Notes: generated by a model from the letters alone, not told the origin. A stretch of 47,310 nt of DNA from Methylobacterium terricola (GCF_006151805.1 NZ_VDDA01000034.1:1-47310); one strand, 5' to 3'. Counted from the stretch's first letter, positions 16,466-25,691 are shown. A program made the numbers and translations.

Positions 16466-17716
16466 ATGCCGGAGCCGGCCGTGAATCCCGATCCTGCTGT
16501 CGTCCCGTCCCGCCTCCCCCGCCTCGCCGCGTCCGGCCTCGCCCTCGCGCTGGTGGCGGGGATCTCGTACCCTTACCTGCCGCTGCCGCGCCTGTCCCCG
16601 GGTCAGGCCGTCGCCGCGACCCCGGCCGCCGAGCCGGCGGTGCCGGTGCCGGTCGCCGCGGTCGAGCCGCGCGACGTGGTGCTGTTCGACGAATTCTCGG
16701 GCCGGCTCGAGGCGGTCGAGCGAATCGACGTGCGGGCCCGGGTCGGCGGCGCGGTCCAGGCGACGCATTTCTCGGAGGGCGACCTCGTCCGGGCCGGCGA
16801 CCTGCTGGTCACGATCGATCCCGCTCCCTATGCGGCGGAAGTCCAGCGCCTGGAGGCCCAGGTGGCGGGTGCCGAGGCGCGCCTGGCGCTGACGGCGAGC
16901 GACTACGAGCGCGGCCAGCGCCTGTCGGACCAGCGCATCGTCACGGCGCGCGACCTCGACGTGCGGGCGAACGCCTTCAAGGAGGCGAAGGCCAATCTCG
17001 ATGCCGCGAATGCGACGCTGGCCTCGGCCCGCCTCAACCTCGACTACACGCAGGTGCGGGCCGCGGTGGGCGGCCGGGTCGGCCGTCGCGAGATCACGCC
17101 GGGCAACCTCGTGGCGACCGGGGCGGGGGCGGCGGTGCTGACGACCCTCGTCTCGGTCGATCCGATCTATGCGAGCTTCGACGCCGACGAGACGGTGGTG
17201 CTGAAGGCGCTGTCCAGCATCGCCGAGCCCTCGGGCCGGCGTGGCAAGCTCGACCGCATCCCGGTCGAGATGGCGACCGCCGACGGCGAGCGGGCGACCG
17301 GGCACCTCCAGTTCATCGACAACAAGGTCGATGCCCGCAGCGGCACCGTGCGGGTGCGCGCCACCTTCGCCAATGCCGACGGGCACCTGATCCCCGGCCA
17401 GTTCGCCCGCATGCGCCTCGGCCAGGCGGCGCCCGAGCGGCTGCTCCTCGTCGACGAGCGGGCGGTCGGCACCGATCAGGACAAGCGCTTCGTGCTGGTG
17501 GTGGGTGCCGACAACCGGGCCGCGTTCCGGGCGGTCACCCTCGGCCGGGCGGTCGAGGGCCTGCGGATCGTCACCTCCGGGCTGTCGGGGGGCGAGCGGA
17601 TCGTCGTCAACGGCTTGCAGCGGGTGCGGCCGGGGAGCCTCGTCAGCCCGTCGCCGGTGACGATGGGGGCGCGGCCGATGCAGGAGCCGGGGACGGGGAA
17701 GCTGGCGCAGCGGTAA
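16466..17716 (+). CDS. RND efflux periplasmic adaptor (membrane fusion protein)
   Basis: Up to 416 residues. A GTG at 16481 with GGAG six bases upstream is the better-supported start, since the ATG at 16466 has no ribosome site and abuts the operator repeat. An N-terminal hydrophobic anchor (LAASGLALALVAGISYPYL) is followed by the barrel-sandwich (lipoyl) halves RVGGAVQATHFSEGDLVRAG and RVGRREITPGNLV, an intervening coiled-coil hairpin (AEVQRLEAQVAGAEARLALT onward), and the beta-barrel and proximal domains. It bridges the pump at 18112 to an outer-membrane channel; none is encoded nearby. It belongs to the MexA/AcrA-type group. Confidence 0.9.
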   Translation: MPEPAVNPDPAVVPSRLPRLAASGLALALVAGISYPYLPLPRLSPGQAVAATPAAEPAVPVPVAAVEPRDVVLFDEFSGRLEAVERIDVRARVGGAVQATHFSEGDLVRAGDLLVTIDPAPYAAEVQRLEAQVAGAEARLALTASDYERGQRLSDQRIVTARDLDVRANAFKEAKANLDAANATLASARLNLDYTQVRAAVGGRVGRREITPGNLVATGAGAAVLTTLVSVDPIYASFDADETVVLKALSSIAEPSGRRGKLDRIPVEMATADGERATGHLQFIDNKVDARSGTVRVRATFANADGHLIPGQFARMRLGQAAPERLLLVDERAVGTDQDKRFVLVVGADNRAAFRAVTLGRAVEGLRIVTSGLSGGERIVVNGLQRVRPGSLVSPSPVTMGARPMQEPGTGKLAQR

Positions 17717-17759
17717 AGGGCGGCGGACGAGAACGCTGCGTCCGTCCCTCACCTCCCCT

Positions 17760-17797
17760 CGTCATCCCGGGGCCGCGCAGCGGATTTCGGGATGACG
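17760..17797. repeat. GTCATCCCGG palindromic repeat
   Basis: CGTCATCCCG and CGGGATGACG arms flank an 18-base centre that includes GGGCCGCGCAGCGG. It is in the same family as 9853-9910 and 21344-21378. Confidence 0.65.
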
Positions 17798-17886
17798 CGG
17801 AGGGTTTCAGGTCCGTCGAGGGGATCGAAGCCCCCGCCGCATCGAGCGCCGCCTCCGATACCGACCTCCCAGAACCAATCTCAGTT

Positions 17887-18035
17887 CCCCTCTCCCGTGT
17901 GGGAGAGGGGCCAGGGGTGAGGGTGCTGCGCGTCCGAAGAGAGTTCGGAATGTTCCGTCTTCGGCACCCCGATCAGTGCGCGATCCGGCACCGTCTCCAC
18001 CCTCACCCCTACCCCTCGCCCACGCGGGAGAGGGG
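17887..18035. repeat. Two inverted CCCCTCTCCC elements forming a large stem
   Basis: The element 17887-17926 (itself a hairpin, CCCCTCTCCC / GGGAGAGGGG, then CCAGGGGTGAGGGTG) is repeated in reverse at 17998-18035 (CACCCTCACCCCTACCCC, then a GGGAGAGGGG end). The copies can pair over nearly 40 bp with about 70 bases between them. Confidence 0.75.
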
Positions 18036-18111
18036 ATCCCGCGATTTCGTCTTGTCCTGAGATATGAGGCGGCAGCCGCCTCCAGGATCCCTCTCGCCCC
18101 CGGAGGGCGGC

Positions 18112-21100
18112 ATGAACCTCTCCAAGTTCTTCATCGACCGCCCGATCTTCGCGGGCGTGCTCTCGGTGCTCATCTTCATCGGCGGGCTGCTGTCGCTGTT
18201 CGCGATGCCGATCTCCGAATACCCGGACGTGGTCCCGCCCTCGGTGGTAGTGCGGGCGACCTTCCCGGGGGCCAACCCGAAGGTCATCGCCGAGACCGTG
18301 GCGACGCCGATCGAGGAGCAGATCAACGGCGTCGAGGGCATGCTCTACATGTCGAGCCAGGCGACGACGGACGGCATCATGACGCTGACCGTGACGTTCC
18401 GGCTCGGCACCGACCCCGACAAGGCGCAGCAGCTGGTCCAGAACCGGGTCTCGCAGGCCGAGCCGCGCCTGCCGGCGATCGTGCGACAGCTCGGCATCGT
18501 CACGGTGAAGTCGTCGCCCGACCTGACGATGGTGGTCCACCTCGTCTCGCCGAACGGCCGGTACGACATGACGTACCTGCGCAACTACGCGGTGCTCAAC
18601 ATCAAGGACCGGCTCGCCCGCCTCGACGGCGTCGGCCAGGTGCAGCTGTTCGGCTCCGGCGACTACGCGATGCGGATCTGGCTCGACCCGCAGCGGGTCG
18701 CCGAGCACGGCCTGTCGGCCGGTGACGTGGTGCGGGAGATCCAGGCCCAGAACGTCGAGGCGGCGGCCGGCACCATCGGCGCCTCGCCGGCGGTTCCCGG
18801 CCTCGACCTCCAGCTGTCGCTCAACGCGGAAGGGCGGCTCACCAGCGAGGAGCAGTTCGGCGACATCGTGGTCAAGACCGGCGAGAACGGCGAGATCACC
18901 CGGCTGCGCGACATCGCCCGGATCGAGCTCGGCGCCGCCGACTACGCGCTGCGCTCGCTCCTCGACAACAAGTCGGCGGTGGCGCTGCCGATCTCGCAAT
19001 CGCCCGGCTCGAACGCGATCCAGATCTCCGACGCGGTCCGCCGCACCATGGCGGAGATCAAGCAGACGATGCCCGAGGGGGTCGATTACCAGATCGTCTA
19101 CGACCCGACCCAGTTCGTGCGCGCCTCGATCGAGGCGGTGATCCACACCCTGCTCGAGGCGGTCGCCCTCGTGGTGCTGGTGGTGATCCTTTTCCTGCAG
19201 ACCTGGCGGGCCTCGATCATCCCGCTGCTCGCCGTGCCGGTCTCGATCGTCGGCACCTTCGCGGTGATGCACGCCTTCGGCTTCTCGATCAACGCGCTCA
19301 GCCTGTTCGGCCTCGTTCTCGCCATCGGCATCGTCGTCGACGACGCGATCGTGGTGGTGGAGAACGTCGAGCGCAACATCGAGGCCGGGCTGTCACCGCG
19401 CGATGCCAGCTACCAGGCGATGCGCGAAGTCTCGGGGCCGATCATCGCCATCGCCCTGGTGCTCGTGGCCGTGTTCGTGCCGCTCGCCTTCATCAGCGGG
19501 TTGACCGGCCAGTTCTACAAGCAGTTCGCGCTCACCATCGCGATCTCGACCGTGATCTCGGCGATCAACTCGCTGACCCTGTCGCCGGCCCTGTCGGCCC
19601 TGCTGCTCCAGGACCACCACGCGCCGAAGGACCGGCTGACCAAGGCTCTCGACGCCCTGCTCGGCTGGTTCTTCCGCCGCTTCAACCGCGCCTTCGGGCG
19701 CGCCTCGGACGGCTACGGCCGCGGCGTCGGCGGCGTCATCTCGCGTAAAGGGGCGATGATGGTGATCTACCTCGTCCTCGTCGGCGTGACGGTGCTGCTG
19801 TTCCGCCAGATCCCCGGCGGGTTCGTGCCGGGCCAGGACAAGCAGTACCTCGTCGGCTTCGCGCAGCTCCCCGACGGCGCCACCCTCGACCGGACCGAGG
19901 AGGTGATCCGCACGATGAGCGAGATCGCCCTGAAGGAGCCCGGCGTCGAGAGCGCGGTAGCCTTCCCGGGCCTGTCGATCAACGGCTTCACCAACTCGTC
20001 GAATTCGGGGATCGTGTTCTCGACCCTCAAGCCGTTCGAGGAGCGAAAGGGGCCGGCCTTGAGCGGCGCCGCCATCGCGATGGCGCTGAACAAGAAATAT
20101 GCGGCGATTCCCGAGGCGTTCATCGCCATGTTCCCGCCGCCGCCGGTCAACGGCCTCGGCACGATCGGCGGGTTCAAGCTGCAGATCGAAGACCGGGCCG
20201 GCCTCGGCTACGACGCCCTGAACGAGGCGACGAAGGCCTTCCTCGCCAAGGCCGCCCAGGCGCCGGAACTCGCCGGCCTGTTCTCGAGCTTCCAGATGAA
20301 CGTGCCGCAGCTCTTCGCCGACATCGACCGCACCAAGGCGCGCCAGCTCAAGATCCCGGTCACCGACGTGTTCGACACGTTGCAGATCTATCTCGGATCG
20401 CTCTACGTCAACGACTTCAACAAGTTCGGGCGCACCTACTCGGTCCGGGTCCAGGCCGATGCGCCGTTCCGCGCCCGCTCGGACGATGTGGGCTTGCTCA
20501 AGGTGCGGGCGGGCTCCGGCGAGATGGTGCCGCTCTCGACCTTGCTGCGCGTGCGCCAGACCGCCGGCCCCGAGCGGGCGATGCGCTACAACGGCTTCCT
20601 CACCGCCGACATCAATGCCGGCGCCGCCCCCGGCTTCTCGTCCGGCCAGGCGCAGGAGGCGGCCTCCCGCATCGCCGCCGAGACCCTGCCGCGGGGCTTC
20701 GCCTTCGAATGGACCGACCTCACCTACCAGGAATTCATCGCCGGCAATTCGGGGGTCTGGGTGTTCCCGCTGGCGCTTCTCTTGGTCTTCCTGGTGCTGG
20801 CGGCGCAGTACGAGAGCCTCGCCCTGCCGCTGGCGATCCTGCTGATCGTGCCGATGGGCTTGCTCGCGGCGATGACCGGCGTCTGGCTGTCGTCGGGCGA
20901 CAACAACGTGTTCACCCAGATCGGCCTGATCGTCCTCGTCGGCCTGTCGGCCAAGAACGCGATCCTGATCGTCGAATTCGCCCGCGAGCTGGAATTCGCC
21001 GGCCGCACCCCGGTCCAGGCGGCGATCGAGGCGAGCCGGCTGCGCTTGCGCCCGATCCTGATGACCTCGATGGCCTTCATCATGGGCGTGCTGCCCCTCG

Positions 21101-21303
21101 TCACGGCGACGGGGGCCGGCTCGGAGATGCGCCGCGCGATGGGCGTGGCGGTGTTCTCCGGCATGATCGGGGTGACGGCGTTCGGGTTGTTCCTGACCCC
21201 GGTCTTCTACGTGCTGCTGCGACGGCTCAGCGGCAACCGGCCGTTGAAGCAGCATGGCGGGCACGGAACGGTGGCGGAGGGGCGCGTGGTCGAGGTGGCG
21301 TGA
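18112..21303 (+). CDS. RND multidrug efflux pump, HAE1 family inner-membrane transporter
   Basis: The 1063-residue protein starts at ATG 18112 with GGAGG upstream. It is the proton-driven pump of a tripartite efflux system. Its N-terminus, NLSKFFIDRPIFAGVLSVLI, is diagnostic for the AcrB/MexB class. Twelve membrane segments enclose two large periplasmic domains. The proton-relay residues are present: Asp410 and Asp411 in GIVVDDAIVVVENVER, and Lys948 in GLSAKNAILIVEFA. The length is standard. It works with the adaptor at 16466 and is presumably regulated by the TetR protein. The substrate range is unknown. Confidence 0.93.
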   Translation: MNLSKFFIDRPIFAGVLSVLIFIGGLLSLFAMPISEYPDVVPPSVVVRATFPGANPKVIAETVATPIEEQINGVEGMLYMSSQATTDGIMTLTVTFRLGTDPDKAQQLVQNRVSQAEPRLPAIVRQLGIVTVKSSPDLTMVVHLVSPNGRYDMTYLRNYAVLNIKDRLARLDGVGQVQLFGSGDYAMRIWLDPQRVAEHGLSAGDVVREIQAQNVEAAAGTIGASPAVPGLDLQLSLNAEGRLTSEEQFGDIVVKTGENGEITRLRDIARIELGAADYALRSLLDNKSAVALPISQSPGSNAIQISDAVRRTMAEIKQTMPEGVDYQIVYDPTQFVRASIEAVIHTLLEAVALVVLVVILFLQTWRASIIPLLAVPVSIVGTFAVMHAFGFSINALSLFGLVLAIGIVVDDAIVVVENVERNIEAGLSPRDASYQAMREVSGPIIAIALVLVAVFVPLAFISGLTGQFYKQFALTIAISTVISAINSLTLSPALSALLLQDHHAPKDRLTKALDALLGWFFRRFNRAFGRASDGYGRGVGGVISRKGAMMVIYLVLVGVTVLLFRQIPGGFVPGQDKQYLVGFAQLPDGATLDRTEEVIRTMSEIALKEPGVESAVAFPGLSINGFTNSSNSGIVFSTLKPFEERKGPALSGAAIAMALNKKYAAIPEAFIAMFPPPPVNGLGTIGGFKLQIEDRAGLGYDALNEATKAFLAKAAQAPELAGLFSSFQMNVPQLFADIDRTKARQLKIPVTDVFDTLQIYLGSLYVNDFNKFGRTYSVRVQADAPFRARSDDVGLLKVRAGSGEMVPLSTLLRVRQTAGPERAMRYNGFLTADINAGAAPGFSSGQAQEAASRIAAETLPRGFAFEWTDLTYQEFIAGNSGVWVFPLALLLVFLVLAAQYESLALPLAILLIVPMGLLAAMTGVWLSSGDNNVFTQIGLIVLVGLSAKNAILIVEFARELEFAGRTPVQAAIEASRLRLRPILMTSMAFIMGVLPLVTATGAGSEMRRAMGVAVFSGMIGVTAFGLFLTPVFYVLLRRLSGNRPLKQHGGHGTVAEGRVVEVA

Positions 21304-21343
21304 GGCGGTACACCGACCACCGATCTCGACGACACCTTTCAGG

Positions 21344-21378
21344 GTCATCCCGGGGCCGCGAAAGCGGAGCCGGGATCC
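21344..21378. repeat. GTCATCCCGG-type repeat
   Basis: GTCATCCCGGGGCCGCG is followed by GCGGAGCCGGGATCC. It is a member of the family at 9853 and 17760, found here just after the efflux pump gene. A weaker related CCCGGG-rich stretch follows to about 21450. Confidence 0.6.
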
Positions 21379-21513
21379 AGAACCGCCGACAGTGCAGGAC
21401 GATGCCGAACCGACCCCGGGTTCTCGCCTTTGGCGAGCCCCGGGATGCCACGGTGAAGCGGGAAGGTGGGGGCTCCTTCCGCCCTCATCCTTCGCCGGCA
21501 AAGTGAATCATAT

Positions 21514-21557
21514 CCTTGCGCCGTCGAACGGATCCGTTCGACGACGCGGCGGTCTCA
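21514..21557. repeat. Partial copy of the 120-bp repeat (last stem only)
   Basis: CTTGCGCCGTCGAACGGATC and the pairing GATCCGTTCGACG-CGCGG tail match the right end of the copies at 418 and 13118. Its last three bases are the stop codon of the minus-strand gene at 21555-22139, so the repeat abuts or overlaps that gene's 3' end. Confidence 0.7.
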
Positions 21558-22139
21558 CACCTTGAAATCCCCCGGGGCGATATCCGCGCTGCGCAGGAAG
21601 ATCTGCAACGCCGGCTGCATCGACCGGTGCAGGTGGGCGAGGTCTTCCCGTGCGCCGCCGAGCGCCCGGGTCATCGCCTCCTCCAGGCCGCCGGCGCCGT
21701 AGGGCGCGGCCGCATCGACCGCCGGCACGCCCCGCGCCTCGTCCCAGCCCATGGCGAGATGGCGGATCAGGGCGACATGCTCCGGCCCAACCTCGAACAC
21801 GATCTGCTCGGGCGACGTCCCCGTGCTCTCCTCGCGAAAGACGTCGGAGACGTGGGACAGGTCGAGCTTGGTCAGCGGGTTGTGGTAGCTGTAGCGGCCG
21901 GGCTTGAGCTCGGCGTGGCGCAGGAAGGCGACCAGCGCCTCGCCCACCGCCCGGTGCTCCTCGGCCGCGCCCTCGTCGTCGCCGGTGACGTTGGCGATGT
22001 CGCCGTCGCGGTCGAGGCTGCCGTAGGGGGCATCCGGATGGATCACCGGGGCGCCCTGCCCCGCCGGATCCCAGGCCACGACCAGCCGCCGGATCAGGGC
22101 GATGCGCTCAAGCGTGATCTCGGTGGTGCGGCTGGTCAT
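21555..22139 (-). CDS. Unrecognised protein made of two tandem copies of one domain
   Basis: The 194-residue protein starts at ATG 22139 with GGAG upstream. I do not recognise the family. Residues 8-86 and 116-194 are clearly related to each other. ERIALIRRLVVAWDPAGQG matches EHVALIRHLAMGWDEARGV, both continue to a DAPYG/AAPYG turn, and both end in ALVAFLRHAELKPGRYSY / ALQIFLRSADIAPGDFKV. There is no signal peptide or membrane segment, so it is probably cytoplasmic. An acidic linker joins the copies. It lies between the efflux pump and the Liv importer, with no obvious link to either. Confidence 0.7.
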   Translation of the reverse strand: MTSRTTEITLERIALIRRLVVAWDPAGQGAPVIHPDAPYGSLDRDGDIANVTGDDEGAAEEHRAVGEALVAFLRHAELKPGRYSYHNPLTKLDLSHVSDVFREESTGTSPEQIVFEVGPEHVALIRHLAMGWDEARGVPAVDAAAPYGAGGLEEAMTRALGGAREDLAHLHRSMQPALQIFLRSADIAPGDFKV

Positions 22140-22213
22140 CGATGGGTCTCCGTGCGGCGACCTCTGTAGAGCATCGGGTGAGCGGGCGGGAGTCTCGCGC
22201 CGAGGGCCTTTGC

Positions 22214-22239
22214 GCCTCTCCCCGCCCGCAGGGAGAGGC
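22214..22239. repeat. Short palindromic repeat, CCTCTCCC family
   Basis: GCCTCTCCC and GGGAGAGGC arms with an eight-base loop, lying between the divergent-ended genes at 22139 and 22318. Confidence 0.6.
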
Positions 22240-22317
22240 GAGGACCGCGTCCCTCTCCGGGCGACGATCGATGCCGTGGCCGCAAGCATCGACGCTTGGT
22301 CCCCCTCAATGCCGGGA

Positions 22318-23025
22318 TCAAATCCCCAGGTAAACCCGGCGCACCTCCGGATCGTCCCGCAGGGTCGCCGCCGGTCCGGCGAGCATCAGGCGACCGGTCT
22401 GGAGCACGTAGGCCCGGTCGGCGATGCTGAGCGATTCCGCGAGGCGCTGCTCGACCAGGAGGATCGTCGTGCCCGAGGCGCGGATCGCCTCGACGGCGGA
22501 AAAGATCTCGTCGACGAGCTTGGGCATGATGCCCTGCGAGGGCTCGTCGAGCATCAGGAGGCGCGGCCGGGTCATCAGGGCGCGGCCGATCGCGAGCATC
22601 TGCTGCTCGCCGCCCGACAGCGTGCCGGCGCGCTGCGGCAGGCGCTCCTTCAGGCGTGGGAACAGGGAGAAGACCCGCTCCAGCGGCGCCTCGCGGTCGG
22701 CGGCCTTGCGGTGGAGGTAACTGCCGAGCCGCAGGTTGTCGGAGACGGAGAGGCGCGGGAAGAGCCGCTTGTTCTCCGGCACGTAGGCGATGCCCTTCGC
22801 CGTGATGGCGTGGCCGGGCAGGCCGTCGATGCGGGCGCCGTCGAACACCACCTCGCCGGAGCGGGGCCGCTCCATCCCGGCGATGGATTTCAGCAGCGTC
22901 GACTTGCCGGCGCCGTTGGCGCCCGCCACGACGACGATCTCGCCGGTCTCGACCTCGATCGAGATGCCCTGGATGGCCAAGAGGCCCTGATAGGCGGTGG
23001 AGAGCGCGCGGACCTCAAGCAGCAC
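22318..23025 (-). CDS. livF: Branched-chain amino-acid-type ABC importer ATPase (LivF)
   Basis: The 235-residue ATPase has Walker A GANGAGKST, signature LSGGEQQM and Walker B LLMLDEPSQGI, with the LivF-typical run IAYVPENKRLFPRLSV. It is the last gene of the operon and overlaps livG by 11 bp. It energises uptake by the heterodimeric permease. Liv-type systems also carry amides, urea or aromatic acids, so the symbol denotes the family rather than proven leucine transport. Confidence 0.9.
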   Translation of the reverse strand: MLLEVRALSTAYQGLLAIQGISIEVETGEIVVVAGANGAGKSTLLKSIAGMERPRSGEVVFDGARIDGLPGHAITAKGIAYVPENKRLFPRLSVSDNLRLGSYLHRKAADREAPLERVFSLFPRLKERLPQRAGTLSGGEQQMLAIGRALMTRPRLLMLDEPSQGIMPKLVDEIFSAVEAIRASGTTILLVEQRLAESLSIADRAYVLQTGRLMLAGPAATLRDDPEVRRVYLGI

Positions 23026-23776
23026 GGTGGCGCTCCCCCAGATAGGCGGTGATCACGCCCTCGTGGCGCACCACCTCGGTCGGGTGGCCCTCGGCCAGCA
23101 CGCGGCCGAGATGCAGCACCACGGCGCGGTCGACCAGCGGCATCACCACCTCCATCACGTGCTCGACCATGATGACGGTGACGCCGCTCGCCGCGACCTT
23201 GCGGATCAGCTCGACGCCGGCCTTGGCCTCGCTCGGGGTCAAGCCCGTCAGCACCTCGTCGAGGAGGAGAAGCTTCGGCTCGGTGGCGAGCGCACGGGCG
23301 ACTTCGAGACGGCGCTTCTCGGGCGGCGTCAGTTCCCCGGCCACCGCCTCGGCCCGGTGGGCGAGCCCGGCGAAGTCCAGGGTCTCGAGGGCGACGCGGC
23401 GGGCCGCGGCGGCGCTGGCGTGGCGGGCGAAACCGCCGACGATGACGTTCTCGACCACGTTCATCGAATCGAACGAGCGCGGCACCTGGAAGGTGCGGGC
23501 GATGCCGCGCCGGCAGCGCTCCGGTGCCGGCAGGTCGGTGATGTCCTCGCCCCGGAAAAAGATCCGCCCCTCGCTCGGCCGGTAGGTGCCGGAGATCAGG
23601 TTGAACAGGGTCGACTTGCCGGCGCCGTTCGGCCCGAGCAGCCCAAGGATCTGGCCCTCCGGCACGTCGAGGCTGACATCGGCATTGGCGACGAGGCCGC
23701 CGAAGCGGAGCGTGACGTGGTCGATGTGCAGCAGGGGAGCGCTCACGGGAGGGGAACTCACGGGCACGGTGCTCAC
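23015..23776 (-). CDS. livG: Branched-chain amino-acid-type ABC importer ATPase (LivG)
   Basis: It has 253 residues from GTG 23776, preceded by GAGGAGG and overlapping the livM stop (GTGA). Walker A is GPNGAGKST. The LivG-specific insertion GIARTFQVPRSFDSMNVVEN is clear. The signature is degenerate (ELTPPEKRRLEVARAL where LSGGQQR is usual), a feature of many LivG proteins. Walker B is LLLLDEV instead of LLLDEP. It pairs with LivF as the second ATPase. Confidence 0.9.
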   Translation of the reverse strand: MSTVPVSSPPVSAPLLHIDHVTLRFGGLVANADVSLDVPEGQILGLLGPNGAGKSTLFNLISGTYRPSEGRIFFRGEDITDLPAPERCRRGIARTFQVPRSFDSMNVVENVIVGGFARHASAAAARRVALETLDFAGLAHRAEAVAGELTPPEKRRLEVARALATEPKLLLLDEVLTGLTPSEAKAGVELIRKVAASGVTVIMVEHVMEVVMPLVDRAVVLHLGRVLAEGHPTEVVRHEGVITAYLGERHRAA

Positions 23777-24813
23777 GGCGTCGCCTCCTCGTTGCGGGCC
23801 TTGCGGGTGCGGCGGAACAGGCTGAGCACGCCCTCGGGCCGGGCCAAAGCCACCACCATCACGAGGATGCCGTAGAGCATCAGGTCGAGGCCGTTGCCGC
23901 TGCCGCCGAGATACGAGCGGCTGATCTCGGTGAGCGGGATCAGGATCGCGGCCCCCACCAGCGGCCCCCACAGGGTGCCGATGCCGCCGAGCACCGCCGG
24001 CAGGGCGAAGAGCAGCGAGAAGCGGAAGCTCATCACGCTCTCGGGATCGATGTAGGACACGTAGGCGGCGTAGAAGCCGCCGCCGATCGCGGTGAAGAAG
24101 GCCGAGACGGCCGCGGCGGCCATCTTGGAGCGGAAGACCTCGACGCCGAGGCTCTCGGCGGCCTGGGCGTCGTCCTTCACGGCGCGCCACCAATAGCCCC
24201 AGCGTGAGCCCTCGATCAGCCAGGTCACGAACCAGACCGCCGCCAGGAAGCCGATCGCGAAATGGACGTACGGAATCTTGTCGCGGGCGAACTGGAGCGT
24301 CCACCAGGAATCCGGGTTGAACGGCCACTGGATGCCCATCGCGCCGCCGACGAAATCCCAGTTGTGGACGAGCAGCAGGCCGATCTCCGCGATCACGATG
24401 GTGGCGATCGAGAAGTAGTGGCCGGCGAGGCGAAAGCACGGATAGCCGAGGAGGAGCGCCACCGCCGCCGAGAGGACGCCGCCCGCCAGCATGCCGAACC
24501 ACGGCAGCACGCCGTAATTCACGAACAGCACCGTGGTCGCGTAGGCGCCGAAGCCGAAATACAGCGCGTGGCCGAGGGAAACCTGGCCGCAATAGCCGCC
24601 CAAGATGTTCCAGCTCTGCGAGAGCGCGGCGTACATCAGGGTCAGGATCAGGACGTTCTGGAGGTAGACGTCGCGGATGCCGTAGGGAAGCGCGGCGAGC
24701 GCGGCGAAGACCAGTGCGGCGACGATCAGCTTGCGCCGGCGCTTGGCCGCGTAGCTCGCCTCGGCCCGGACGAGGCCGGCGCCCGGCGCGAGGGCGGTGG
24801 TCAGCGTGGTCAT
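23773..24813 (-). CDS. livM: Branched-chain amino-acid-type ABC importer permease (LivM)
   Basis: The 346-residue inner-membrane protein has about eight to ten hydrophobic segments. Family landmarks are GGYCGQVSLGHALYFGFGAY and the cytoplasmic loop RAVKDDAQAAESLGV that contacts the ATPase. The start overlaps the livH stop (TGATG). It forms the channel with LivH. Confidence 0.9.
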   Translation of the reverse strand: MTTLTTALAPGAGLVRAEASYAAKRRRKLIVAALVFAALAALPYGIRDVYLQNVLILTLMYAALSQSWNILGGYCGQVSLGHALYFGFGAYATTVLFVNYGVLPWFGMLAGGVLSAAVALLLGYPCFRLAGHYFSIATIVIAEIGLLLVHNWDFVGGAMGIQWPFNPDSWWTLQFARDKIPYVHFAIGFLAAVWFVTWLIEGSRWGYWWRAVKDDAQAAESLGVEVFRSKMAAAAVSAFFTAIGGGFYAAYVSYIDPESVMSFRFSLLFALPAVLGGIGTLWGPLVGAAILIPLTEISRSYLGGSGNGLDLMLYGILVMVVALARPEGVLSLFRRTRKARNEEATP

Positions 24814-25691
24814 CAGAGCCTCCCGAACAGGCCTTGCGGCCGCACGAACACCACCGCGAGGTAGAGGGCGTAGACGCCGACGGACTTGAGCGCCGGCGGC
24901 AGGATCACCGCCGTGAACGCCTCGACGAGGCCGACGATGATTCCGGCGACGAGCGCGCCGGCCACGCTGCCGAAGCCCCCGAGCGCCACCGTGACGTAGG
25001 CGATGAGCGCGAAGCTCGCCCCGACCTGGGGGTGGATGTAGTAGAAGATCGCCAGCACCGCCCCGGCGAGGCCGACGAGGGCGGCCCCGAGGCCCCAGCC
25101 GAGGGCGAAGACCCGGTTGCGGTCGATGCCGACGAGCGCCACCGCGCCCTGGTCCTCGCGCGTCGCCTCCAGCGCGCGGCCGAAATCGGTGCGGCTCATC
25201 AGCAGGTGCAGGCCGCCGAACGCGGCGAGCGAGACGACGGCGCCGAAGATCTGCGGCCAGGGCAGGAAGATGCCGCCGAGGTCGAGGGTGCGCCCGCCGA
25301 GCCAGGTGTTCTGGACGTTGCGGTAGTCGGGGGTGAACAGGTACTGCGCGGCGCCCTGGAGCAGGATGGCGAGCCCGAAGGTCGCGAAGATCTGCACCAT
25401 GCCCTGGTTGGCCTTGGCCCGCATGGCGAACCGCACCACGCCCAGATAGGCAGCGGCCCCCAGCATGAAAAGCAGGGCCGCGACCAGCGGCATCAGCACC
25501 ACCGGGTCGAGATGGGTCACCAGCACCAGACCGAAGGTCGCGTACATGGCCAGCATCAGGAACTCGCCATGGGCGAAGTTCACCACGTCCATCAGGCCGA
25601 AGATCAGCGAGAGGCCGACCGCGATCAGGGCGTAGATCAAGCCCATCAGGAGGCCGCTCGCCAGCACCTGCACCAGGGCTTGCGTCGTCAT
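24813..25691 (-). CDS. livH: Branched-chain amino-acid-type ABC importer permease (LivH)
   Basis: The 292-residue permease has LIYALIAVGLSLIFGLMDVV near the start, then NFAHGEFLMLAMY, both typical of LivH, and the coupling loop RALEATREDQGAVALVGID. It is separated from the binding-protein gene by 170 bp that contain a very large palindromic repeat, and it overlaps livM by one base. Confidence 0.9.
   Translation of the reverse strand: MTTQALVQVLASGLLMGLIYALIAVGLSLIFGLMDVVNFAHGEFLMLAMYATFGLVLVTHLDPVVLMPLVAALLFMLGAAAYLGVVRFAMRAKANQGMVQIFATFGLAILLQGAAQYLFTPDYRNVQNTWLGGRTLDLGGIFLPWPQIFGAVVSLAAFGGLHLLMSRTDFGRALEATREDQGAVALVGIDRNRVFALGWGLGAALVGLAGAVLAIFYYIHPQVGASFALIAYVTVALGGFGSVAGALVAGIIVGLVEAFTAVILPPALKSVGVYALYLAVVFVRPQGLFGRL

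Larger units (their letters stand above)
17717..18111. other. 395-bp gap between adaptor and pump, filled with palindromic repeats
   Basis: There is no gene. It contains the GTCATCCCGG palindrome at 17760-17797 and a pair of inverted CCCCTCTCCC-type elements (17887-18035). The pump gene has its own ribosome site, so the two genes are probably co-transcribed across the repeats. Confidence 0.7.
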
